NCBI GenBank assembly: GCA_963210345.1
Contig: OY723403.1
Location: 58,155,999 to 58,219,998 of the forward strand
Direction of reading: 5' to 3'
From: Inga oerstediana
Taxonomy: Eukaryota > Streptophyta > Magnoliopsida > Fabales > Fabaceae
Length of the DNA stretch: 64,000 nucleotides
Part shown: positions 1 through 11,290 of the stretch, piece after piece
How the letters are laid out: each line of letters opens with the position of its first letter
Position numbering within the stretch: position 1 is the first letter of the stretch
The notes under the pieces: generated by a model
The model's input: only the letters and a program-made list of their open reading frames with translations
Told to the model about the DNA's origin: nothing
The model's database searches: none
Position numbers and translations under genes: made by a program

Positions 1-576
1 TCTCTCCAAAGCCTCCATTTTCGCCTAGCTCAAGGAAGAAAGAGAAAACTAGAGGTGAGATTTTGGTTGGCTTGTGGTCCTCTAATGCTCTAATGTCCTT
101 CTATAAAGTTGTTCATAGTGATGAGAGCGTCATCTCTATGGTTTTAGATTTTTGAGATGAGGTGTTTTGTTGCTTGAGCAAAAGTGGAAAGATGAAGAAT
201 CAAAGAATTGGTTTGGGAAAGAGGAAGAGGTGAGTATTTAAAGCCTTTTGATCTGAGTTTTGTGGGTCGGTTTGGCATCCCCAAAATCTGATCATTATCT
301 TCATCATCTTCATCTCTCCAAAGCCTCCATTTTCACCTAGCTCAAGGAAGAAAGAGAAAACCAGAGGTGAGATTTTGGTTGGCATGTGGTCCTCTAATGC
401 TCTAATGTCCTTCTATAAAGTTGTTCATAGTGATGAGAGCTTCATCTCTATGGTTTTAGATTTGTGAGAGGAGGTGTTTTGTTGCTTGAGCAAAAGTTGA
501 AAGATGAAGAATCAAAGAATTGGTTTGGGAAAGAGGAAGAGGTGAGTATTTGAAGCCTTTTGATCTAAGTTTTGTG
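1..576 (+). repeat. 312-bp tandem duplication inside LTR A
   Basis: Bases 1-264 and 313-576 are near-identical copies with a period of 312 bp, both running from TCTCTCCAAAGCC to AGTTTTGTG. Bases 265-312 are the start of the second unit, and the matching start of the first unit lies before the window. Only scattered point differences separate the copies. The other LTRs here carry this segment once. Confidence 0.9.
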
Positions 577-1129
577 AATTATGGTTGAGTATTGTGATTT
601 GTGAATTTTGCCCTGATTTTATGGTATTTTTGTGTGGAATGTGAATGGTGGAATTGGATGTTGTTTTCTGTTGAAAATGGTGTCATGTTGTGGTATTTAA
701 TCATTGGAATTGGTTTGAATTGGATTGGACACAATGGTTGCAAAACTGGAAATTCTGTCCAGTGAGAATTCTGTCTGGGCAGTCTGTTTGTGTTGCCGTT
801 TTGAATTGGCAAATGATGTTAGAAAACTCTGAAACTTTCCAGTCTTGAAGTTCATATCCCAAGCTTCAAAATGGACATATACATTGTGTCATTTCGTTTT
901 GTGAACTGGGATTTATGTTTGCCTAAAGTTTGAGGTCGAAACTGGATTCTGTTTTGGAGCAATGTTGGATTTTGTGTAAATCTGGATTTGTGTGGTGATT
1001 TCTGGTAATGAGCCATATTTTTCCTATGAAGAGGACTTACAAATATTTCATTTGGCTTTAGGATCACCCCATTTCGAATTTTGTAGAATTAGTTATGATT
1101 TTTGGAAATTCAGCCAAGAAACTGGATTT

Positions 1130-1240
1130 TCTTGGTCGCGGCCAGCGGATTCTGGGCTGCAGCCCAAATGTTTCTGAGCAGTTTTGGGTCACAGCCCGTG
1201 GATTCTGGGCCGTAGCCAGTGGATTTTTAGGCCGCGGCCC
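1130..1240 (+). repeat. GC-rich palindrome cluster in LTR A
   Basis: Several short palindromes of the type GGCYGCRGCC lie in about 110 bp, including perfect GGGCTGCAGCCC (1,154-1,165) and GGCCGCGGCC (1,230-1,239). Related words near them are separated by a TTCTGG spacer. The rest of the LTR is AT-rich. The cluster lies just upstream of the conserved block that contains CCTTTAGGCATG. Confidence 0.8.
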
Positions 1241-2249
1241 ACCCCAAAAAATCAGTATTTTACACTTTTAAAGGTGGTTCTTGGTATAGCCTTTCCCAAC
1301 CCTTTAGGCATGTGTTTGGGCTTTGATTAGCCACCTAAAGGTCGTGAATGATAACCAACTTAAGTGTTTGAGAGTTAAGGTTTTGGAATAGAGAATAACC
1401 CTATGTCCTTGCTTTGGTTATAGGGTTGATATTCGCCCTGATCGTGGTTCAGTATTCATTCTGATCGCGAGTAAGCGAAGCTAGAGCTTACGTGGAAAGA
1501 GAGTAGGGAACATATCTCCTCTGCTTGTATTTGATATATGTGTTAGTGTGTTAGTGCATGTCTTAGCTTTGCATAATTATGTGTAATTTGAAGCTATGTT
1601 TCAATTTATGCTATGGCCATAGGTATATTGTTCGAAGCATTGAGCTTGCAAATTGTCATTGTGTTATCATGAGTTGTGTGATGCAAGCATGTCATGCATT
1701 AAACATGTATCGTACATGCATATTGATATTGTTTACCTAATGATATTCTCTAGAATCTCACCATCCCCTACTAACCTTTCAGACAGGGTAGTAGATCAAG
1801 GATATTGCGAGCAGCTAAGGGCGATGAAGACTCCTTTGGGATTGGAGTTGGTGGTTGGTTATCTTAGTTGGGATGTATACTTGGATAATTGTATTTGGTT
1901 ATTTGGATAAGTATATGTGGATGAGGATTTGATTATTTGTATTGAGATTTGTTGTGTAATTCCCTATTGGTGAAGTTGTATGGGCTAATGTACCCTATGA
2001 TTGTTAGCGAAGATATGTATTCCGGGATTGCCAAGAATTTATATTGCGTACTCTGATATATGAATGTGATTTATCTTCGTGTAGTAATTGTTTTCGGAAG
2101 GTGAATGCGAGACCAGGTCTAAATAATTTCAAATTGTATTTATGAAAACCTCGTCGTTAAGATGGGATTTTGAAATAGTTTTGTTTCTTATTGGTCTCTA
2201 TTTCACTTTAATTTCGTAATCCGAATATTAATTATGGCAGGGGGTTACA

Positions 2250-5190
2250 AGAATGGGGTTGAAGAGTGTACTGAATATGCTAGAAGGAACGCTCCAGCCA
2301 GAAATAGGATGTATTTTTGTCCTTATGTCAATTGTTTAAATGAGAGAAGATGAGATGTTGAAGTTATAAGAGATCACCTACTTTGTGATGGAATAAATCT
2401 TCGATACACAAGGTGGATATGGCATGGTGAGGAAGTAACTGATTGTCCGTCGCATAAGAAGGAAGCTGTGGATGTCATAGATGAAGATAGAATGGAGAGA
2501 ATGATTCACGATGTTGAGGTAGAATCCTTTACGCAATCGCATGAATATGACAGCCTGCGGAGTGATGCAGAGACACCATTGTACCCAGGGAGTAAATACA
2601 CACGGCTGACAGGAACATTACATTTAGTGAACTTAAAAGCAACTTGTTGGTGGACCGATAGTAGTTTCACATTGCTGCTTGAACTGTTGTGTGGTATGTT
2701 TCCAGACGATAATGTACTTCCAAATCGTATGTATGAGGCCAAGAAAATCCTATCTACAATGGGTATGGAGTATAAAAAGATACACGCTTACCCTAATGAC
2801 TGCGTACTGTACAGAAAGGAGTATGAAGGTCTGAGTGAGTGCCCTAAGTGTCAAACTGCACGATACAAAGTGAGGAAACATGGTGGTTGTGGCGATTGGA
2901 CAACTAAAAGGCAACATGTAAAGGTTCTGTGGTATCTTCCAATAATACCGCGCTTTAAGCATTTTTTTGGCACTGTAAAAAAAGCGAAGAAGTTAAGATG
3001 GCATTCGGATGATAGAATATCCAACAGAAAATATCTTTGGCAACCAGCTAACTCTCGACAGTAGAATAAAATAGATGAAAAGTTCCCTGAACTTGGCAGC
3101 CAGTCGAGAAACCTTCGGCTTGGGCTTTGTACAAATGGCATCAATCCTTATGGAACTCTTAATAGCACACACAATGCGTGGCCAGTACTCCTTGTAATAT
3201 ACAACTTGCCTCCCTAGCTTTGTATGAAATACAAGTTTGTGATGCTTTCTATGATGATTTCTAGATGAAACAGTCAGGAAACGATATCGATGTCTACCTG
3301 GCGCCGTTGATTGAGGACTTGAAGAAGTTGTGGGAGGAAGGCGTAGATGTGTTTGATGCATATAAGAATGAGTCCTTCAAGCTATGTGCAATGATTTTCA
3401 CCATGATAAATGACTTCCCTATATACAGAAACCTCTCAGGGTAAAGTGTGAAGGGGCATAAAGCCTGTCCGATTTGTGAAGCAGACACTTACTTCCACCA
3501 ACTTAAACATGGAAGAAAAATTGTCTACCTTGGTCGCAGGAGGTTCCTTCCTAGGTTCCACCCGTATCATAGGTTAAGAAAGTGTTTAACGGCTTGCCAG
3601 AGCATGGAATGGATCCAAAGCCATTAACCGAAAGGGAAGTTTACAGTCGGGTTGAACGTATCAATGTCTTACTCGGTAAGAATCAGAAGACTGCGGGTGA
3701 GAAGAACATATAGAAGAAGAGATCAATTTTCTTTGATCTTCCATATTGGCGTAGCCTTGACGTGAGATATAGTATTGATGTATTGCACGTGGAGAAAAAT
3801 GTTTGTGATAGCCTTGTCAGTACGCTTTTGCACAGTCCAGGGAAGACCAAGGATGGGATTAGTGCGAGACTAGACCTTGTTGATATGGGAATAAGAGAAC
3901 GGTTACATCTACAGCTAAGAGATGATGGTAGGAGGGCATACACTATCAAAAGTAGAGAAAAGAAGTTTGTGTGGGTGTTTGCATGAAATTAAGGTACCAC
4001 AAGGATATTCTTTAAATGTGAGAAGGTCTGTGTCAATAGATATTTTGAAGTTGGTGGGAATGAAGTCCCATGATTATCATGTGTTGATGCAACAACTGTT
4101 ACTAGTAGCTATTAGAGGCATTATGAAAGATGAAGTTCGAAGCACTATGATAAGATTGTGTGTTTTCTTTACTGCTATTTGTAACAAAGTCATTGACACT
4201 AAAAAGCTGGATGAAGTAGAAGCTGAGGGTTATATTATATTGTCCCAATTAGAGATGCACTTTCCTCCTTCATTTTTTGATATATTGGTGCATTTGATAG
4301 TTCATTTGGTAAGGGAGGTAAGGCTCTGCGGTACAATTTACCTGAGGTGGATGTACCCTTTCAAATGATACATGAAGATCTTAAAAGAGTACTCTAAAAA
4401 TCCCTATCAACCAGAAACCTCAATAGTTGAAAGGTATATTGTTGAAGAGGCTATGGACTTCTGCAGCGATTATTTATCATGGAAGAAGGAACAATCTCGG
4501 CATGAAGAGGGGAGGATCAACGGAACACGAGGACTGAAAGTGAAGACTATGCCTCTTTGAAAGGTGTTGCAAGCAAAGGTTTTGCGTGAGAGAAGTGTGT
4601 CTAAGACAATCGAGTGGCTAGCCTGGGGGCCTCTGTTTCAGATCATTACTTGGAGCGGTTATGATATAAACGGGTATTTGTTCTACACCAAAGACCAAGA
4701 TGACAGAAGTACCATGCAAAATAGTGTGGTGATGGTAGAAGTTGAAGCCATGCACTTTTCCAGTTCAAAAGACAAAAACCCCATATTAGCATCCATGGCC
4801 TATTATGGAGTGATAGAAGAAATATGGGAAATCACCTATAACAAGTTCAAAGTTGCTTTATTCAAATGTAAGTGGGTTAGCAATAATGAGGTAATAGATC
4901 AACAATTTGGATTTGTCTCAGTTGATCTTGAAAGAGTAGGTTATAGGGATGAGCCCTTCATTCTAGCAAGCCAGGGGAAACAAGTGTTTTATGTCACAGA
5001 TCCCGCAAATAAAAAACATTTCATTGCACTTCAAAGTAAAAAACAGAAGCATGGTGATCCAACCTTCAACCTTGACGACACACCACCTTTAACAATTAAC
5101 CCACCTACAACAAGTGAAGTATAATTGGTAGATGATGAAGAATATGCTGTAAGAAATGATCATGGTGAAGGAATATGGGAAACAATCTAG
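2250..5190 (+). pseudogene. CACTA TNP2-like transposase (TnpD), broken
   Basis: In working elements this protein cuts and joins the ends of the transposon. Read across stops and frameshifts, the domains follow the family order: a transposase-associated domain (2,256-2,450, with the pattern C-P-Y-V-N-C and ending in W-H-G-E-E), the TNP2/Transposase_21 core (about 2,700-4,000, with RLGLCTNGINP, the run around HVEKNVCDSL and LDLVDMGIRERL), then DUF4218 (about 4,040-4,470, with MHFPPSFFDI and LRWMYPF) and DUF4216 (about 4,640-5,050). The first few dozen residues are missing because LTR A begins upstream. Stops include those near 2,351, 3,062 and 4,366. The longest unbroken pieces are 2,468-3,064 and 4,564-5,124. 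The identity is secure from the run of shared motifs, and function is excluded by the breaks. Confidence 0.9.
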
Positions 5191-5279
5191 AGTAAGATCT
5201 TAACTTAGAAAATAGTAATGTGTGCTGTTTGTTTTATAACTAGTTAGTTTATTCATTTACTTAGAATTTATTCAAGAAT

Positions 5280-7803
5280 AGGCTTACACAAGATAACATT
5301 CGAAGGGACCTGAGGGGTCAGGATCTATGTCAAGAGTATACGTTTTTGTCTCCAGAGGACTGGAGGTTGTTTATGGCATCACAAGAAGAACCAAACTTTT
5401 TTGTAAGATTTCTGTCATCATAGTGTTTTATTTGAATATAGTTGACATTATTGATTTGGTGTTCATTGTTTTCCTTTCATAAGCATTAAGCACAGCAAAT
5501 GCAGAGAGGCAAGCAGCTAATAACTATCAACATTGCATGTCTCGTGGTGGTTATCGGAAGCTTGAGTGAAAGATGATGGCAGAAGAGTTGGAGAAATTGA
5601 AAGAAGCAGCCACATCAGATCCTACTTTTGTGGTCCAGGCCCCGCCACCTCCTCTACGTCACAAAAAATAGAAATCAGGGAGGCTTAAGGGTGGGAAGTA
5701 CGTAAATTCGACTGTTACTGAGGTTACCGCAAGAATTGTAAGTAGTTAGAGCATAAGTACAAAGGTTTTTTTCATATTGGGAGTGCTTAATTTTCATGTA
5801 CAATAACGTTTATGCTGCAGGATGAACTGGAAGATCATAGTAGCCAAGGTTCGTTCACTCCAAGTAGACGGATGGACATCTTGCCAACGGCAATTGGGAA
5901 GACAGATCACCCCGATCATGTTCGAGGGGAGGCAGGGGGAGTTCATGTCGAGAAGTATTTTGGCCGAGCCTTACATCCTTATTTGTCACACGCTGAACTT
6001 AGTAGGGAGCTTGTGGCCAAGATTCGCCAGGAAGTCTCACAAGAGCTCAAGGCCAACCTTCGCGACAAGCTCCAACAAGAGCTATTGCCAGAGTTACGTC
6101 TTGAGCTGATGCCTGAGCTATGAGCTGAAATGATGAAGATGTTTGAATCGCAGATGGCAACTACCGAGCATAGAACCCATTCATCCCTGGCCTTCCATAG
6201 CACCAAAGGAAGTTACAACACGGTGGAGGAACCACTTGGCGACCCTTCTCCTACTCCAGATCTGGGAGAACCTGCCATCCTCTCTTTGGATGCCCCAGTG
6301 CTGCATGTAGTTGCAGATGCTCTCGTTCACACAGAATCTACCACCCACCATCATCAACAAATTCCATAGCATTTGCGTAGGATGACTGTGACATGTGTTC
6401 GAGAGGGGGAAGAAGGTACAACCATCCCTATTCCTGATGCCGAGGTTGCCACGATAACATGGGCGAGAGGATCTTTCATCCTTTGGCCTATACATCTTAT
6501 TGGCTTATTACCAGCAACACCTCCAATGGTATGGAACTACCTCACTTTTACTTGAGATGTGTTGACATCCTACTAACAATATGTTTTTTAATGTTCTAAA
6601 AGAACGAGCAGGAAGCAGGAAAATGGCCTTTCTTAGCACCACTGTAATAGATCTATAAAGGCATTCGCCAAATTGATTTGCATATGCCTCCAGGGATTGT
6701 GGGACTGGAATTAGAGTATCCCTTCACAATTGATAAAGAAGATCTTAAACAATTCATTAAGCTGGAGGAGCTAGATATTGGATGGCGCAAATTTGTAATC
6801 CTGTAAGTTTTTAATTTCACATTTTTTCCTTCATTTAGTTAATTTGATTTTAACTAGCTAATGCATTCATCATTTTAATTCTATTATAGCTCCTTCCGTC
6901 GTATATGCATTGACATGCAAAGAGTTGATTTATATGGATTCTTGTCTCCTGTATATACGACAAGGAGTACGAATACACTGAAAAAAAGGATGCATAATGT
7001 GGGCTTCACAGTGGGAGAGAACGACTATCGTTGTTATCTAGCACCGATTGTTCAAGGGTATGCATTTTAATTTTGTGTATTTGAGATTTTTAATAAATAA
7101 TTGCCTTGCCATCTAACTTCTTTTTTATCTGTATATGTTGTGATAGTTACCACTGGAGTTTGTGTGTTCTCTGTCCTCGGTCCCACATTGTTTACTGGTT
7201 TGATTCCTTAAGTAAAAGATCAGACAAAGAAACTAAAAGTGTCTTCAACACGTAAGTTATTTTTTTGTATTTCATTGCTTCTTGATTCTTGACTTAAATG
7301 AATTATTCTAATTTATGTTGATTTTCATTTTAATGATAGGGCATGAACGACGTATCGAGCGCTTGGCAAGCCATGCTATCATAAAGGTGGCAAAGAGCCC
7401 AGATGGTTGTTTCCAAAGATACATAGTTTCAAATCAAGTTCTTTTGATTGACGGTCGTTTTAGATATGCCTTTATTGATTTTAACCATATGCTTTTGATT
7501 TATAGTACCCTCAACAACCTGACGGCTGGGAATGTGAATACTATGTCTTACTTTATATGTTTAACATCATTAAGAGTGGCATTACAAAACATTTTGAACA
7601 AGTAATCGCTTCTTTATTCTCAGAGGATAATTTTCTTAGTATTGTAATTCAATAGCAATTCATTCACTTGATTCATTATTTTATTTAAGCTTATTTTCTA
7701 ATTTATAGATTTTTGACAATGAAGATGCCTACTCATATGAAGACTTAAATATGATCAGAGACTTTTTGGCTGGACATCTTCTTCAACGTATATCAGAGTA
7801 AAG
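5280..7803 (+). pseudogene. CACTA second gene: plant transposase (TnpA/PTTA-like) plus Ulp1-like cysteine protease domain
   Basis: A multi-exon gene lies downstream of the transposase. The first part (about 5,284-6,370) reads as a plant Transposase_24-type protein: SRGGYRKLE near 5,540, a short DILPTAIG segment near 5,876, and a charged helix rich in Gln, Glu and Leu (6,020-6,120). The second part (about 6,650-7,610) reads as an Ulp1/C48 peptidase-like domain, spread over exons with GT...AG introns. It keeps the His of H-W-S-L (codon 7,151-7,153), the Asp of Y-W-F-D-S (7,202-7,204) and the Cys of PDGWEC (7,533-7,535), in family order. Members of the family cleave SUMO-like proteins, but the role inside CACTA elements is not settled. 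Stops (for example 5,668 and 7,386) break the reading. Exon edges are approximate. Confidence 0.75.
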
Positions 7804-8230
7804 TCTTTAGTTGTTTGTGTAGGACATACTTTTATTGTAGTTCTATATATTGTACATATAATTAGTGTTGTTGTTGTTGGATATAGATTGGATTTAGTCT
7901 TGGTTATTGTACAAACTGGGGACTTAGATATAGTCTTTTCAGTGCAATAACAGACTTGGATATAGATTGTTGTGTAGTTTGTGTGGTTTGTTAGTTAATT
8001 AGTTTGCTACTCCTTAAAGTTATTGCATGTAGTAGAGCCTTGGGTTGATCACTGTGTTTCAAGTTGTTGTTTCCATTCTGCTGAACTGCTGTTGTTTTAT
8101 TCTGTTGATTCCATCCTATTTCTGCAGTTTATATTTTCCAGATAGTGAAATATATATATAAAAAGGCCATTTAAAAAAAAATTTCAACGTTCTTAAAACA
8201 AAAAGGGATGTGGTAGAGGGTTTGCGACAC
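7804..8230 (+). other. CACTA 3' untranslated and subterminal stretch
   Basis: This is non-coding sequence between the last Ulp1-gene exon (stop near 7,800) and the hairpin array. It is T-rich with several TTGTTG/TTAGTT runs, and an A-run at 8,171-8,180. I see no further gene. Confidence 0.6.
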
Positions 8231-8476
8231 TTTAGACGTTCACATATTGTACTAGGGACGTCTAAAGTGGCCTTTAGACGTCCCCAGTTCAAACTGTGGA
8301 CGTCTAAATCCTTCTTTAGACTTCCCCAGTTTGAACTGGGGACGTCTAAACTGGGACTTTAGACGTCCCCACTTTGAACTGGGGACGTCTAAAGTGGGAC
8401 TTTACACGTCCCTAGTAAACCTGGGGATGTCTCAAGGGACATTAGACGTCCACACTTTATACTGGGGACGTCTAAA
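8231..8476. repeat. Six phased 36-nt inverted repeats in the CACTA 3' subterminal region
   Basis: Units start at 8,231, 8,273, 8,315, 8,358, 8,401 and 8,441. Each is 35-36 nt, opens with a form of TTTAGACGTCCCC and closes with a form of GGGGACGTCTAAA, so each can fold as a hairpin. Start-to-start distances are 42, 42, 43, 43 and 40 nt. Subterminal repeats of this kind are where the second CACTA protein binds in characterised elements such as Spm. Unit 5 is the most worn. Confidence 0.9.
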
Positions 8477-8594
8477 GTCTGCCTTTAATGTCCCCTATTT
8501 TACGGACGTTATTGACGTTTTTTTCTATGACCCTCAGATAGACGTCTCTCTGTTTTTCGACGTTAAAAGGCTAAAAAAAGGGACGTTAAAACCA

Positions 8595-8609
8595 TTTTTT
8601 CTAGTAGTG
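8595..8609 (-). repeat. CACTA terminal inverted repeat, 3' end
   Basis: TTTTTTCTAGTAGTG reads on the minus strand as CACTACTAGAAAAAA, the expected start of a CACTA terminus. GTG at 8,610-8,612 may be the 3-bp target duplication. The partner terminus is outside the window. Confidence 0.9.
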
Positions 8610-9268
8610 GTGGATGAATTTTATATTTATATATAATATAAAATTCGTTAATAATATTATATATATATATATGTATTTTCGAAATACATATTATACATAT
8701 ATGTATATATATTATATTATGCTAGTTTTAAATTTAATTTATTAAGATAGATTAAATTTAATAACTAATATGATAGAGATATAGTATCTTAGATTTAATT
8801 TATGAAGATAACTTAAATCTAATGAATCTTTATTTGAATTAAATAAATAGGTTTAATTAAAACTGTTGGACATATTTAATTTAAAATAAATTTATTTAAT
8901 TAGCTCATCAAGATAATTAATTTTTAATTAATTTCAAAATTAATAAAGATTAATTTTGAAATTTGAATATAACCCTCATATGATATAAACTTGATAGAAC
9001 AGATATACTCATATACGTATGAGAATTCAGAGCCATAAAGAAAACCCTAAGAGACATTGGAGGTGCTAGCACGCATTCTCTGTTAGAGAGCATTCGTATA
9101 GATATTGGTAGAGGGAGCAGACCTGACGTGTTGGCTTACAGAGATCGAAAACCCTTAATTCGAAAAGGTATGAATATTTCTAACTCGATTTAAATGCCAT
9201 TGAATGATCCTTGATTAGGATCAACTATAACTTTTAAAATTCTTCCGCTGTTCCTCCCGATCCTAACA
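8610..9268 (+). repeat. Copia-1 5' LTR, 3' fragment
   Basis: This matches the 3' LTR from 15,284 onward and ends in the family terminus CCTAACA, followed by the primer site. About 870 bp that open the 3' LTR have no counterpart here because the CACTA element interrupts the LTR. The AT-rich first part contains the near-palindrome TATGTATT-TTCGA-AATACATA at 8,671-8,691. Confidence 0.9.
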
Positions 9269-9269
9269 A

Positions 9270-9281
9270 TGGCATCAAAGC
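9270..9281 (+). other. Copia-1 primer binding site
   Basis: TGGCATCAAAGC starts two bases after the LTR. It resembles TGGTATCAGAGC, the complement of the 3' end of plant initiator-Met tRNA, with two transitions. Confidence 0.8.
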
Positions 9282-10438
9282 TATATCAATTGTGCGTTTA
9301 AATTGAGTTTATGTTCTTATACATGTGATATATATGGGATATATATGTATATTTATAAGAAAATATCCATATATGTTAATACGAAATGGAATATTTTTTT
9401 TGAATTTAATTTTAAAAGGAATATGTTCAGCATTATTGTGTGTTTTCGGATAGTACTGCATGTTTATGCGATCTGGTGAAATTGTTTCGATTATATGCAA
9501 TATATTTACATTTCAATTGCGCTACCCCTTGACCCCGCCCGCTAACCAGCTAACGGGACCGCCGTGACTACCCGTTTGAAGCGCGATGTAAACTAATCAT
9601 GACATTTATTGTTTTTCATATTGTATGAATTCTTGTTGTGGTTTCTTCATACTTGTTTGGATATGGTGGATAACATGGCTTTAGATTTTCTACAAAGGGT
9701 TGTAATATTTAAATACAGCCTGCATGGTGTACCTTCCTCTAAATACTCTCAATGTACATTCTCTTCTCATCTCGCTCCCCTCGAATGTTTAAATGAGGTT
9801 TCTCTCAATGTATTTCTTTTCTTATTTTGAGAAGTCCTCTATTGGCTTGGGAGGATTTTAGGTTAGGCAGGCCTTGTTGTGTCACGTTTAAATTATGCTT
9901 TTGATTACATCATTACATGAATACTTTTGCATTTATATGTATTTATCTGTATGAGATATGACCATGATTGCATTCATATAAGCAAAACTAATTAAATGAG
10001 CCCTCTAAATCAAATCTTAAGTCATAATGTCGTCAATTAATGAATACTTATCAAAACCTAGATCGCTCAATTGTGGAAACCACCAAAGCGGATGCACTTG
10101 AGTTATCTTAATGAGACAAGCATGAGTAATAGTGCTACTCATAATATTCATTATTGTTTTGACTTAATTGAGATTAACAAAACGGTTTTGAATCTCAAGG
10201 TGCTAGGTAAGATTAAACATGTCGGATCATATGATGATTGAATCCTATAAAGATCTAAGAGTTACACGTGATGTAATTGGTAAATAGGTTACCTACCTAA
10301 ATAACTTGAATTTAAGCATCTTGCCAAAGCGGACTTAAGTTTAAGCCAAATATGGATCTTAGCCCACTAATTATTATATTGAGGGTTGTTAATTTAGTGG
10401 GGATTACTAACTAACTTTGTATATTTTAATTGTAGAAT
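9282..10438 (+). other. Copia-1 untranslated leader
   Basis: Non-coding RNA leader between primer site and gag, alignable with the copia-2 leader (45,019-46,456). It contains a worn version of the GC-rich element seen intact in copia-2 (here 9,519-9,580). The rest is AT-rich and I see no reading frame of note. Confidence 0.8.
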
Positions 10439-11290
10439 CATGTTAACCAGTAATATTGTTACACTATCATTACGATCGGTCCTTGAGAAGGACAAACTTT
10501 CTTGACTTGTTCAGGAACTTGAGAATTGTTCTCAAGCAGGAAAGAAAGGCTTATATCCTAGATCAACCCATTCCTGAGGAGCCTGCAGCCAATGCTCCAA
10601 GAGCTTAGAGAGATGCTTACACGAAGCATAAGGATGACTCTGTGGATGTAGGTTGCCTGATGCTTGCCACTATGGTTCCAGAGCACCAAAGAGATCTGGA
10701 ACTTATGGAGGCTCATGAGATATTGTCCATCTTTAGGAAATGTTCCAATAACAGGCAAGGCCAAAAACGTATGAGACCATAAAGGCCTTACATTTATACA
10801 AGATGGCTGAAAGTCCATCAGTTAGAACTCATGTGTTAAATATGAAAGGCTATATTGATCACCTTGAGAGGCTTGGATTTCCCATGAGCCAGGAATTTGG
10901 TACAGATTTGATCCTGAACTCACTCCCAGAGAGTTATGACCAGTTTGTCATGAACTACAACTTGAACAACATAGAGAAATCAATTGCTGAGCTGTATGGG
11001 ATGCTCAAAACTGTTGAGCAAAGCATTAAGAAAAATCCAAGTACTGTTTTGATGGTTCAGAAAGGAAAGGGTATAAAAAAGAAAGGGAAGGGCAAATGGA
11101 AGGGTAATGGCTCAGGTGGTAAGACCAAATAGTCAAACAAGCTCGAAACCAAGCCTACAACCAAGAAGGTAAAGCCTCTAAAGGAAGGAGTTTGCTACTT
11201 CTGTAATGAACCCGGTCATTGGAAGAGGAATTGCAAACTCTACCTCGAAGATCTGAAAAGAACAAGAAGGATAGCGAGGCTATCGCTTCA
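10439..11290 (+). pseudogene. gag: Copia-1 gag (capsid/nucleocapsid), broken
   Basis: Gag forms the virus-like particle and packages the RNA. The start is placed at ATG 10,439 because copia-2 begins its gag at the matching ATG (46,457). The protein lacks about 14 bp near 10,497 relative to copia-2, which shifts the frame. A stop lies near 10,606. The longest open piece is 10,803-11,132, with the UBN2-like segment HVLNMKGYIDHLERLGFPMS. A CCHC zinc knuckle (C-x2-C-x4-H-x4-C, reading CYFCNEPGHWKRNC) lies at 11,193-11,234 after a Lys-rich run. Confidence 0.9.

Larger units (their letters stand above)
1..2249 (+). mobile_element. 3' part of a Ty3/gypsy LTR (LTR A)
   Basis: This stretch aligns along its length with the other long LTRs of the window (18,276-20,556; 21,828-24,662; minus strand 54,334-57,158 and 58,091-60,744). 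It shares the phrases CCTTTAGGCATGTGTTTGG near 1,303 and GAATCTCACCATCCCC near 1,753, and ends in the family terminus GGGGTTACA at 2,249. The next base starts the transposase reading of the CACTA element, so the LTR most likely inserted there. The first five flanking bases (AGAAT, 2,250-2,254) would be its target duplication, but the left partner is outside the window. It could be a solo LTR or the 3' LTR of a longer element. Confidence 0.85.
2250..8609 (+). mobile_element. CACTA (En/Spm) transposon with Ulp1-like domain, 5' end outside the window
   Basis: The element is recognised by a TNP2-type transposase reading (2,250-5,190), a second gene with a plant transposase domain plus an Ulp1-like domain (5,280-7,803), subterminal inverted repeats (8,231-8,476) and a CACTA-type terminal repeat (8,595-8,609). 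The terminus is followed by GTG and then by copia LTR sequence that in the sister LTR at 15,284 continues as GTGGATGAATTTTA, so the element appears to have inserted into the copia-1 5' LTR with a 3-bp duplication. Its own 5' end was pushed out of the window by LTR A. Both genes are broken, so it cannot act alone. Confidence 0.85.

Noticed and set aside
5822..6109. Alternative frame over the start of the CACTA second gene
   Set aside because: The overlapping frame from 5,812 carries the motifs shared with plant transposases; this one has none.
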